Part shown: piece after piece, positions 27,623-35,117 of the stretch
Position numbering within the stretch: position 1 is the stretch's first letter
Layout: each line of letters opens with the position of its first letter
Translations under genes and position numbers: made by a program
Source of the DNA: JAIBJN01 sp963802795
GTDB lineage: Bacteria > Actinomycetota > Thermoleophilia > Gaiellales > Gaiellaceae
NCBI GenBank assembly: GCA_963802795.1
Contig: CAWDJV010000005.1
Span: 248,001 to 312,000 of the forward strand
Direction of reading: 5' to 3'
DNA: 64,000 nucleotides
The notes under the pieces: model-generated
Database searches by the model: none
Seen by the model: the letters and a program-made list of their open reading frames with translations, nothing else
Told to the model about the DNA's origin: nothing

Positions 27623-29125
27623 TCACCGCTCCAGCCTCGCAGCCTCTCCGAGGTTGGAGTTGCCCTCGAGGAATTGGATCTTCGAGACCTCCTTCGCACC
27701 CGGCCCGGTGTAGCGCAGGACGTACAGACCGTTTCGGATGTCCACGACGTAGATCAGGCCCTTTCGGATGATCGGATAGCTCCACATCACCACTTTGGGA
27801 CGCCCCGAGCTCAGGACAGGATCCTCCGTCGCCACCTGTGCGAGCGGCTCGGGCAGGTAGAGGCCGGCCCGGGACGGGGACTCGGGGTCCTCGAGCGAGA
27901 TTGCGTGGAGCCCGCCCGAGTGCCACGTGACGAATGCCAGGTCCTCGAGGATCGTCGGGTTGTGCGCCGAGTAGCTCGTGAACCAGGTGTTCTGTGGGTC
28001 CTGTCCCTCGGGCGTGCTGCAGTAGTCCTGCTCGTTCTCTCGGATCTTGTACTCGCCGACCACCGTCGGCCTCGACTCGTCAGCGATATCGATGACCCGC
28101 GTCCAGCCCCACGGGCAGCCACGGCTCTGGAAGCCGCCGCCCGGGCGGTTCCCATACACCTCGTCGGTGGCGAGGGCGAGCGACCGGCCTGGGATCTTCA
28201 CCGCCGAATGGGCGCCCGGGTTCCCCCACGTCGGCTGGCTTCCGACAGGCGTGAGCAAGTCGAGCGCGGGGTTCGGGACGCCGGCGGCCAGCTCGCTCGA
28301 GTCGAGGACGAAGAACCCGGCGCCCTGGTAGGCGACGTACGTGCGGGTGCCGTCGGCCGAGACCCCCATGGAGTGCAGGCGCACGACGTTCTGGGAGCGG
28401 AACTCCGGGGTGAAGCGGGCGTTGCCGTTCCACTCGGCGACCTCGGTGAACTCGCCGTCACGCGCTCGGCTCACGTCCGTGACGATGAGGTCGGCGCCCG
28501 AGGCTCCCGCCTTCCAGGTGGAGAGGTAGAGCAGGGCCCGCTTCGGCCCGTCCACCCAGAGGAACATCTCGTGCGGCATGCGCGACGGCGAGTAGGTCGC
28601 GACGAGCTCGGGCGCAGCCGCGCGGTTACCGGTGAGGTCGTAGAAGCGGACCATCGGCTCCACCGAGGCGCCGCTGCATCCATGAGTTGGAACGTCGCAG
28701 CGCATGCTGAGCACCAGCAGCAGACGCTGCTGCGGCCAGACGCGGAGCTCGCGCGAGGTCTCGCCCGGGATCCCATGCAGCGGCGGACCGATCTCTCCCA
28801 CCACCTGCGGCGAGGACGGGTCCTCGATGTTCAGCACGAGCACGCCGGGACTGACGTGCGTCCCCGAGGCATCGGTCCGGCTCCCGACGTAGGCGTAGTT
28901 CTTGTAGACGGCGAGAGCGGAGTTCATCCCGCGATTGAGCAGCGGGTCGTGCCCAACGAGCTCGAAGTTCTCGGCCACCTCGAGCGAGCGCTCCTCGAGC
29001 GGCTCGCCCGAATCCGAGGCCGCGGTCGCCGTCGTCGAGGTCGACCCCACAATTCCCGACAGCGTCAACGCCGCAAGAGCCAGCCCGGCCCCCGCGATCA
29101 GGCTCTTCCGAGTACGCGTGGTCAT
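27623..29125 (-). CDS. Secreted LVIVD-repeat (beta-propeller-like) protein
   Basis: 500 residues, ATG 29125 after AAGGGGGAAAG. N-terminus MTTRTRKSLIAGAGLALAAL is a signal peptide. Propeller-like repeats: NYAYVGSRTDASGTHVSPGV, VLVLNIEDPSSPQVVGEIG, RVIDIADESRPTVVGEYK, LAFVTWHSGGLHAISLEDPE and GLIYVVDIRNGLYVLRYTG. Resembles the 17997-19686 product in repeat style and ending (NGLYVLR against NGVYVLR). It lies upstream of the M43 protease gene on the same strand, 73 bp apart. Extracellular, ligand unknown. Confidence 0.85.
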   Translation of the reverse strand: MTTRTRKSLIAGAGLALAALTLSGIVGSTSTTATAASDSGEPLEERSLEVAENFELVGHDPLLNRGMNSALAVYKNYAYVGSRTDASGTHVSPGVLVLNIEDPSSPQVVGEIGPPLHGIPGETSRELRVWPQQRLLLVLSMRCDVPTHGCSGASVEPMVRFYDLTGNRAAAPELVATYSPSRMPHEMFLWVDGPKRALLYLSTWKAGASGADLIVTDVSRARDGEFTEVAEWNGNARFTPEFRSQNVVRLHSMGVSADGTRTYVAYQGAGFFVLDSSELAAGVPNPALDLLTPVGSQPTWGNPGAHSAVKIPGRSLALATDEVYGNRPGGGFQSRGCPWGWTRVIDIADESRPTVVGEYKIRENEQDYCSTPEGQDPQNTWFTSYSAHNPTILEDLAFVTWHSGGLHAISLEDPESPSRAGLYLPEPLAQVATEDPVLSSGRPKVVMWSYPIIRKGLIYVVDIRNGLYVLRYTGPGAKEVSKIQFLEGNSNLGEAARLER

Positions 29126-29296
29126 CTTTCCCCCTTGGCTCCGTCGCGCCGCCTCCCCGGCGCCTTGAAGCATGGTTGCCCTGACCACGTCATCCTTCCA
29201 AAGGTCGCCGCGAACTGCATGCGGCGACGGCGCATTAGATGTATCGGGGCGCAGCTCCACAAAGCCCCGCGGGGATCGCCGTCTCGCTAACCGCCC

Positions 29297-30460
29297 CTAG
29301 TGAGGTGACGCGTCGTCGTGCCGCCGCCTCCCTCCCCTAGCCTGCTTCGCCGACTCGTCGCTCGGCGACGCCTCGGTCGCCGGCGCTTCGTCCTCACGCA
29401 GCTCGGTCTCGGTGCTCTCGCCCCTCGCCTCGAGGAGCGCTGTTGCCAGCGCGGCGCTCTCGCCTCGTCGCGTCTCTGCGCCCTCGCCGCGGCGGACGGC
29501 GTCGCTCGCCGGCGGCGGCGCCCCGGTATTCCGGAGCCTGGCGACCTTGCTGAGCGTGTCGAACCAAAACGGCGCGCCGAACGTGATCGCGACCGCCGTC
29601 ACCGAGAGCCCGATCAGCTTCGACAGGAAAGACCAGAGCATGTCCCAGTCGCGGTAGAACGGGAACCCTTGCGGGTCCTCACGTGAGGTCTCGAGATGCC
29701 ACCCCAGCGGGACGGGAAGCGTCTGCAGCTCGGCCGTCGGGTCGGCCACGTCGGCGCCGCCGCCCTCGACGTTCTGCGCCTGGTTCACGAGCGACGCGCG
29801 GACGCCCGGCTCTACCCACAGGCCGTTCGCTATCTGCAGCGAGTCGGCGTTCAGCGTGATCGCGATCACGGCCGCAAGCACCCAGAGCACCTTCTGGACG
29901 CGCCGCTTGTACCAACCGGATACGCGCTCCATATGGTCGTCGTACCACTGCTCGGCGGTGCGCCGGAACGCGACCGCGTCGCCCTGGGCGCTGTGCAGCA
30001 GTGAGGTGAGAGCGTGCTGCACCGGCTCGCTCGGGATCGCTTTGATGGACTCGTCGAGCTTCCGCAGCTCCCCCTTGATATCGCTGCCACTCGCGACCGA
30101 AACCGCCTGCTGGTCGAGGCCGAGCAGCGCCGACACGACTGTGCGCGACGGGATGTATGCCGGGAAATCCGTCTTCCGGCTCGTCTTCGGCCGGCCGCCC
30201 GCGAGCGGAGGGGAGGGGGCAGCAAGGCGCTTGTTCTCGGGATGGAGCATCGGCTGGATCAGCGGATGCGCCTTGAGCTTTTCGAGGGCCTCCGACCCTC
30301 TCTTCGGATCCTGCAGCAGCTCCCACAGACCGCGCTCGAGGTCCTGCGCGCGCCATCGCGCGAGCGAAGCGATCGCTTCGTTGATGCCGGAGCAGACGAG
30401 TGCGAGGATGAAGTAGACGAAGACCAGCCCAAGGACGACGTCCAGCGCGGGAAAGTTCAC
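29297..30460 (-). CDS. Conserved integral membrane protein, unknown function
   Basis: 387 residues with a TM at 9-28 (VLGLVFVYFILALVCSGINE), a cytosolic-looking domain (RAQDLERGLWELLQDPKRGS), a TM near 195 (KVLWVLAAVIAITLNADSLQ) and another near 290 (LSKLIGLSVTAVAITFGAPF), ending in a charged, disordered tail rich in Glu, Ala and Arg. I have seen this architecture in actinobacterial hypothetical proteins but cannot assign a role. No operon partner is evident. Confidence 0.75.
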   Translation of the reverse strand: MNFPALDVVLGLVFVYFILALVCSGINEAIASLARWRAQDLERGLWELLQDPKRGSEALEKLKAHPLIQPMLHPENKRLAAPSPPLAGGRPKTSRKTDFPAYIPSRTVVSALLGLDQQAVSVASGSDIKGELRKLDESIKAIPSEPVQHALTSLLHSAQGDAVAFRRTAEQWYDDHMERVSGWYKRRVQKVLWVLAAVIAITLNADSLQIANGLWVEPGVRASLVNQAQNVEGGGADVADPTAELQTLPVPLGWHLETSREDPQGFPFYRDWDMLWSFLSKLIGLSVTAVAITFGAPFWFDTLSKVARLRNTGAPPPASDAVRRGEGAETRRGESAALATALLEARGESTETELREDEAPATEASPSDESAKQARGGRRRHDDASPH

Positions 30461-30531
30461 CGGCGGCTCCTGTCGATAGCCACTCCGGCCGCTCCTTCAC
30501 GCCGTCGACGCCGCAGGCCGTGCGGACGCTC

Positions 30532-30816
30532 TTATGCCTTCAGCACGGTGCACTTCGTCACGTTGCATCGATTGCGCATCGTGCGGCCGTACGCGATGGT
30601 TCCGATGGGGTTCTGATCATCGAACCTGTTCTGCCGGGCCGCCTCGACATGGAGGAAGTGACCCTCGTCCTTCATGCCGCCCTTGCCCGACGTTCGGGCG
30701 ACTACGACGGTCAGGTCAACCCGGCCCATCTGTCCCGAGCCCTGCAGACTCGCGTTCGCTACTAGACCCTCCATGGTGCAGTTCTTGTCGATCAGCAAGG
30801 AAAACTCTCTGGCCAT
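30532..30816 (-). CDS. Small orphan protein A (94 residues)
   Basis: ATG 30816 follows CTGGAGGTGTCCCA, a good ribosome site. Product starts MAREFSLLIDKNCTMEGLVA and ends MRNRCNVTKCTVLKA with three cysteines overall (NCT, RCN, KCT). No signal peptide. The Thr/Val-rich alternating pattern (GRVDLTVVVARTSGKGG) suggests a beta sandwich. No known family. First of three small minus-strand genes with strong ribosome sites between 30.5 and 31.7 kb. Confidence 0.6.
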   Translation of the reverse strand: MAREFSLLIDKNCTMEGLVANASLQGSGQMGRVDLTVVVARTSGKGGMKDEGHFLHVEAARQNRFDDQNPIGTIAYGRTMRNRCNVTKCTVLKA

Positions 30817-30842
30817 TGGGACACCTCCAGGGTGCATGAGAT

Positions 30843-30866
30843 CAGGTGATTTTCCAGGTGATTTTC
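30843..30866. repeat. Perfect tandem 12-bp repeat upstream of small orphan A
   Basis: CAGGTGATTTTC occurs twice head to tail at 30843-30854 and 30855-30866, AT-rich against its surroundings and 27 bp upstream of the start codon. It could be a binding site or a slippage product. Confidence 0.5.
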
Positions 30867-30959
30867 GCCCTGACCTAACGGAACCAGCCGGAACGACGAG
30901 TGCAGAATGAGCCGGATGGCGATGGTCGCCGCGTGCCCGAGTCTCGGACCATGTGGCCA

Positions 30960-31193
30960 TCAGCGACTGAAGGTGGCAACACCCCCACGGTCGATGTTTC
31001 TCAAGGTCATGATTCTGACGTTGCCATTAGCGAACTTGATTTCAAACTTGGTACCAACCATGCGTTGCCATCCGGCGACGGGGGGTACCTTCAGCGTGAG
31101 GTGATTCCCCTCGTCGTCCCCCGACAGGCCCTGGGCGAGCGGCGTCGGTTGGCCGCCCCCCTTGATGCTGACTCCCCGCACATATTCACCCAC
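30960..31193 (-). CDS. Small orphan protein B (77 residues)
   Basis: GTG 31193 preceded by GAAGGGAGC. Reads MGEYVRGVSIKGGGQPTPLA and then LKVPPVAGWQRMVGTKFEIK, FANGNVRIMTLRNIDRGG. The Gly-rich N-terminus and alternating strands suggest a small beta protein. No known family, no signal peptide. Lies between two other small genes on the same strand. Confidence 0.55.
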   Translation of the reverse strand: MGEYVRGVSIKGGGQPTPLAQGLSGDDEGNHLTLKVPPVAGWQRMVGTKFEIKFANGNVRIMTLRNIDRGGVATFSR

Positions 31194-31377
31194 GCGAATG
31201 CTCCCTTCGGTTGGCGTCCGACGTCGCTTGGAGTGGTTTCAGGCCCTTCCGCGCGGATCAACTCGCGCCGGCCACGCAGCGAACCGGCGGTGAGCTCGGC
31301 CGGAACCTCCGGCCGAGCTCAGCCTCACGCTCGGGCCCGAGCGCCGCGACGGCGCCGGAAGAAGACTCCAGCCTGAC

Positions 31378-31710
31378 TCAGACGGTTTCTAGCTTGCCCG
31401 GCCCGTGGTACACGTACGCCTTCTTGGGTGCGACCAGGAACTCCTCGTCCTTCTTGTCGTTCGGATGGATCTTGAAGAACTTTCCCGAAGCTGCCACTTC
31501 GCCGTGGTTCCCGGGTGCCACACGCGCCTTCATCGCGGAGACCCAGTAAACGTTGTCGATGTAGTTGTAGGCGTAGAAGGTGATGTCCTGTTCGGTGTCG
31601 TTATAGATCACCGCTGAGTCGACTGCGGCGCTCCCGATCAGGCTCGCGATATCCTTGCGGGCCACGTCGTAAAATTTGTTCAAGTTTCCTTTGATCTGTA
31701 CGTCTGGCAT
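31378..31710 (-). CDS. Small orphan protein C (110 residues), beta-rich
   Basis: ATG 31710 follows AAAGGAGAAGCACG. Starts MPDVQIKGNLNKFYDVARKD; the core SAVIYNDTEQDITFYAYNYI, DNVYWVSAMKARVAPGNHGE and EEFLVAPKKAYVYHGPGKLE is aromatic-rich with regular strands, like small lectin or cytolysin beta sandwiches, though no such family can be asserted. No signal peptide. Codon use and ribosome site are those of a real gene. Confidence 0.7.
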   Translation of the reverse strand: MPDVQIKGNLNKFYDVARKDIASLIGSAAVDSAVIYNDTEQDITFYAYNYIDNVYWVSAMKARVAPGNHGEVAASGKFFKIHPNDKKDEEFLVAPKKAYVYHGPGKLETV

Positions 31711-31833
31711 CGTGCTTCTCCTTTCGGGAGAGGGCCCCGCTCTCTCGGAGCCCAGGTGGGGGTGACTGCGGTCGCAATCATTGTCAGCAGTTATGCAGCC
31801 TGAACGGAATGGACCGAGGGGTGGAAATTCGGC

Positions 31834-32556
31834 CTAGCCGCGAGGTGAGCCCATGTCTGGTCCGCGTTGCTGGCCAAACCTGGACCGGGTGGTGGACCTT
31901 GCATCGGCGCGTTCCATCCGCGGCGGCGCCGCGGCGTCGTTCTCGATCACGCTGAGGCGGGCGGCCGCTTCGGAGCGCCGGCTGACCTCGAGCTTCTCGA
32001 GGATGTTGTGCACGTGGTTCTTGACGGTTGCGAACTCGATCCCGAGCCGCCTAGCGATCTGCTTGTTTGACAGTCCCTCGGCGATGAGCTGCAGGACTTG
32101 ACGCTCGCGGATGGTTAGCGAGGCCAAGTCGGGCGATCGGTCTCGCGCGGCCATCGCACTGAGATGGCGAAGCAGTGTGGTTGCGATCCGCCCCGGAAGG
32201 ATCGCTTCACCGCGTGCAGCGCTGACGACGCTGACGACGAGCTCGTCCAGCGACGCCTCGCGCTCGACAAATCCGATCACGCCGAGCTCTGCCAGTGCGA
32301 TGACCGCGTCGTCGTCCTCAGGAGCACCGAGGAGCACGATGGGGACGCTGGCGCGCTCGACCGCGTCAGCGACGGCGGCGGCGCTCGTGGCGACGATTAC
32401 GTCCACCGGCGCCCCTGGCCGCGTGCGATCGAGCCGCGGCGCGTGTTCCCTCACTTTCACGCGGCCGTCGCGAGCCAAGAGCGAGGCGAGACCTTCCCGG
32501 CCGACGCGGATGTCGCCGATCAGGATGACCCGGATCACGCGGAACGACTTCCTCAC
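31834..32556 (-). CDS. LuxR-type transcriptional regulator with degenerate receiver domain
   Basis: 240 residues. The N-terminal half has receiver-like order (VIRVILIGDIRVGREGLASL, ASVPIVLLGAPEDDDAVIAL, GVIGFVEREASLDELVVSVV), but the segment that should hold the phosphoacceptor reads VDVIVATSAAAVADAV with no Asp at the expected turn. The C-terminal GerE helix-turn-helix is intact: LTIRERQVLQLIAEGLSNKQ and IARRLGIEFATVKNHVHNIL. It probably responds to something other than phosphorylation. No kinase is adjacent. It is divergent from RPDDRA protein A, 494 bp away. Confidence 0.88.
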   Translation of the reverse strand: MRKSFRVIRVILIGDIRVGREGLASLLARDGRVKVREHAPRLDRTRPGAPVDVIVATSAAAVADAVERASVPIVLLGAPEDDDAVIALAELGVIGFVEREASLDELVVSVVSAARGEAILPGRIATTLLRHLSAMAARDRSPDLASLTIRERQVLQLIAEGLSNKQIARRLGIEFATVKNHVHNILEKLEVSRRSEAAARLSVIENDAAAPPRMERADARSTTRSRFGQQRGPDMGSPRG

Positions 32557-32961
32557 AACCCTCGCTGTGCCGCAGCCAAGTCATGGTGTCGCCAACCCTC
32601 CTTTGATGCAGCCCAGCCGGTAGCCTGCCAAAGTCGAGACGAGGGAGCAATGGGCCGAACGGCCTAAAGGCGGTCGGCCGTCTCCCCTCGGTCACGTCCG
32701 TCAAGGTGGTATAGGAGGCTGAGCGCCTCATCCTCGCCTGCGGGCCTCGACTAGCGGCTCGAGCTTGTCCGGGGCACGGCGCTCAGCGGGGATTCGCCAG
32801 CCGGCGCACGGAGAACTCCGGCCCGCGAGCTCGAACGCGGAAGCGGAATGCGGATGGCTCGGACTCGCCGCCGGACGCCAAGTGGGGGAGCGTGCCGGCG
32901 GCGTTTCTCCTCGGCCTCGCTTGCAGCCGTGGCCTCGTGAGGCTACTTGCAGCCGAAAGGC

Positions 32962-32990
32962 CTTTACCGGGCCTTAGGTCCGTCATAGGC
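32962..32990 (+). promoter_or_regulatory. SARP-type operator A: three heptamers at 11-bp spacing
   Basis: CTTTACC (32962), CTTAGGT (32973) and CATAGGC (32984) begin exactly 11 bp apart, separated by 4-bp spacers, one per helix turn. This geometry is that of AfsR/SARP-family direct-repeat operators. Lies 60 bp upstream of the start codon of RPDDRA protein A. Confidence 0.6.
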
Positions 32991-33050
32991 GCGCCCTCCG
33001 ATCCTCCCCCCATGAGATCGCACAAGGCGATCACGAGAAAAGGAGACGAC

Positions 33051-33542
33051 ATGAAGACTCGGACGAAGCTCATCGGAACGATCGCCCTCGGCGCGGCGCT
33101 TCTGATTCCCGTCGCCCAGGCGCAGAGGCCCGACGACCGCGCCGGCCTCCACGGGCCGGGCGCATTCGCCGTGACGGAGACGTCCGCCGCGACTCACCCC
33201 GACAACCGCGCCGGCGTTCGCGGCCCCGGGACGGTCGCAGCGGAGCGCGTGGTTGTCCGGTCCGACGAGGCGATGGCGACGCTGCGCGCCAACTGGCTGC
33301 AGCTCTACGGCGGCCCGGGCGCACTCGGGTCGCCGCAGGCCACGCTTACGACGCACCCCGACAACCGCGCGGGCACCCGCGGGCCCGGCTCCGTCACCAC
33401 CGTCGCCTTCCAGCCGGACTCGATCGGCTTCGACTGGCGCGACGGGCTGCTCGGAGCGTTCGGCGGCGCAGGCCTGGCACTCCTCCTCACCGGAAGCGCC
33501 TTCCTGCTCATGAGCCAGCGAAGCAGAACACGCACCGCCTAA
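33051..33542 (+). CDS. Secreted, membrane-anchored RPDDRA-repeat protein A
   Basis: 163 residues, ATG after AAAAGGAGACGAC. Signal peptide TKLIGTIALGAALLIPVAQA, then repeats RPDDRAGLHGPG, HPDNRAGVRGPG and HPDNRAGTRGPG. In the middle copy A has a different stretch (VVVRSDEAMATLRANWLQLY) where copy B has another RPDDRAG unit. The C-terminus has a TM helix (GGAGLALLLTGSAFLLM) and basic tail SQRSRTRTA, giving a type I membrane protein with the repeat part outside. The repeat may form an extended, charged stalk. Function unknown. Divergent from the LuxR-type gene. Confidence 0.8.
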   Translation: MKTRTKLIGTIALGAALLIPVAQAQRPDDRAGLHGPGAFAVTETSAATHPDNRAGVRGPGTVAAERVVVRSDEAMATLRANWLQLYGGPGALGSPQATLTTHPDNRAGTRGPGSVTTVAFQPDSIGFDWRDGLLGAFGGAGLALLLTGSAFLLMSQRSRTRTA

Positions 33543-33556
33543 GCGAAGACTCCGCA

Positions 33557-33603
33557 AGAGACCGCCACCCGGAAAGGCAACAGCCTTCCGGTGGGCGGTC
33601 TCT
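33557..33603 (+). terminator. Terminator hairpin after RPDDRA protein A
   Basis: AGAGACCGCC (33557-33566) pairs with GGCGGTCTCT ending at 33603. The stem continues through CGGAA/TTCCG after a small internal mismatch. It lies between the convergent RPDDRA gene and the solute-binding-protein gene. Confidence 0.75.
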
Positions 33604-33830
33604 CTGCGTCCACAGGTAGACCCGGTCACAGCGCACCGCTAGCGGGCCATCGTCTGTGGCGGCCTCCCAACCGTGTCGGAAGAGGCGGCACTGCGCGGCC
33701 CGGTAGGCGGCAGGATCTCGGTTGACGTGCGCGGTGGTATGCCGGGCGTTCAGCGATGCGAGGCGTTGCCCACTGAGACAAGTCTCCATCTGGTCCGTGC
33801 CCACGCTCCCCGAGGAGCTCGCGATGCGGA

Positions 33831-35081
33831 CTATCGTCCCAGGTCGTCGAGCGGGGCTCGGATGACGCCGTCGGCGACGATCTCGCCGCCCTCGAACCGA
33901 TAGATGCCGACCGGCGCGGGAGCAATGTCGCCGTAGCGGTCGAACGAGAACGAGCCGAGGAGGCCGTTCGTCACCTCTGTCTTGAAGAGCTCGTCGACCA
34001 CCGACGCTCGGGTCCCGTCGGAGCGGGCGATCGAGTCGAGCAGCACCTCCGCAGCCTGGCCGGCTTCGGGCGCATAGCGCGCCTCGGTGGACGCGCCGAG
34101 CTCGCGCAGGAATCGCTTCCCGGCAGGGGGCAGTTGCTCCGGCGGGAAGCCCGGGTTGGTTACACGCATTCCCTCCCCCGCCGCGCCCAGGTCTTCGGCG
34201 ATATCGTCCGCCAGGAAGGAGTCCGGAGCGATGAGGGTGACCCGCGGCCCGAGCGCGGCGCGGAGGTCCTCCACGAGACGGCCCGCATTCCCCTGGGTCA
34301 GCCCCGACAAGAAGACCGCTTCGGGGCGTGCCGCCGCCACAGAGGCTGCGAGGGCCCGGTAGCTCTTGCGGAGCGGCCAGTCGAACTGGACGACCTCGAG
34401 CCCGAGACTTCGCGCCGAGGCGACGAACGGCGCCGTGAGTCCCCGAGCGTAATCGGGGTCCAGCTCGTCCTGATGGAGGACCGCCACCCGCCGTGCGCCT
34501 CCGCGCTCGGCGAGGTGAGCAGCAGCGGTGCCCTGTGCAATGTCGTGGGTGACGACGCGGACGTAGCTGCGGACGCCGTCGGGATACAGCGCAGCCGCCT
34601 GAGCTGTTCGCGTCAGCACGAGGGCCGTGTTGCTCGGGCTGATCATCGCGAGGGGGCCGGCCGCCCTGCGGCTGACGATCGGGATCTGCTCCAACGCGCA
34701 GCCGGAGTGCCAGGGACCGATGATCCCCACGACGTCTTCCGTGGCGACGTAGTCCCGCGCGTTCAACCTGCAACGCACCGGATCGCCGGTCTCGTCGCCC
34801 TGGCTGTAGTTACAGGATTGGTAGCCGACGCGGTATTCGCCCGCCCGAAACCCTCGCTCTCGTAAGACGAACTCGATCGCGTCGATCAACGGCTTCACCG
34901 ACTCGGCGTCGCGTCCCCGCAGGGGGAAGTCCGAGACGACGATCAGGTCCGGCTCACCCTCGCCTTCGTAGAGGAGGCTGGCGCACGAGCTCGAGGCCAC
35001 CGGCTCAGCGGTGTCGTTGCCGCCGCACCCGACGACCACCCCTGCCAGCAGCAGGAAGAACGCCGCAGCTACACGCTTCAT
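33831..35081 (-). CDS. Orphan LivK-type solute-binding lipoprotein
   Basis: 416 residues; ATG 35081, with an in-frame TTG just before it. Signal peptide with lipobox (FFLLLAGVVVGCGGND), so anchored by a lipidated Cys. Periplasmic-binding type I fold of the branched-chain amino acid class: NARDYVATEDVVGIIGPWHS, GPLAMISPSNTALVL, RRVAVLHQDELDPDYARGL, AVFLSGLTQGNAGRLVEDL and TLIAPDSFLADDIAED. No permease or ATPase genes accompany it. Instead it is the third gene of an operon with a BTAD regulator and a membrane kinase, 36 bp after the kinase. This suggests a sensing rather than transport role. Confidence 0.9.
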   Translation of the reverse strand: MKRVAAAFFLLLAGVVVGCGGNDTAEPVASSSCASLLYEGEGEPDLIVVSDFPLRGRDAESVKPLIDAIEFVLRERGFRAGEYRVGYQSCNYSQGDETGDPVRCRLNARDYVATEDVVGIIGPWHSGCALEQIPIVSRRAAGPLAMISPSNTALVLTRTAQAAALYPDGVRSYVRVVTHDIAQGTAAAHLAERGGARRVAVLHQDELDPDYARGLTAPFVASARSLGLEVVQFDWPLRKSYRALAASVAAARPEAVFLSGLTQGNAGRLVEDLRAALGPRVTLIAPDSFLADDIAEDLGAAGEGMRVTNPGFPPEQLPPAGKRFLRELGASTEARYAPEAGQAAEVLLDSIARSDGTRASVVDELFKTEVTNGLLGSFSFDRYGDIAPAPVGIYRFEGGEIVADGVIRAPLDDLGR

Positions 35082-35117
35082 CAACGGATCATGTGCGCGG
35101 ATTGCGCGCGGGTCAAC

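Larger units (their letters stand above)
32942..33700. repeat. Long direct repeat, copy A (about 759 bp)
   Basis: Matches 38502-39235 almost base for base, from the GCTACTTGCAGCC word through promoter, RPDDRA gene and terminator to GCGCGGCC. The main difference is a changed, longer segment inside the gene near 33245-33325. Upstream of 32942 the BTAD gene that accompanies copy B is absent. This points to a segmental duplication, probably recent or kept alike by gene conversion. Confidence 0.9.

Noticed and set aside
30843..30866. CRISPR-like repeat from the tandem 12-bp unit
   Set aside because: Only two adjacent units with no spacers and no cas genes.
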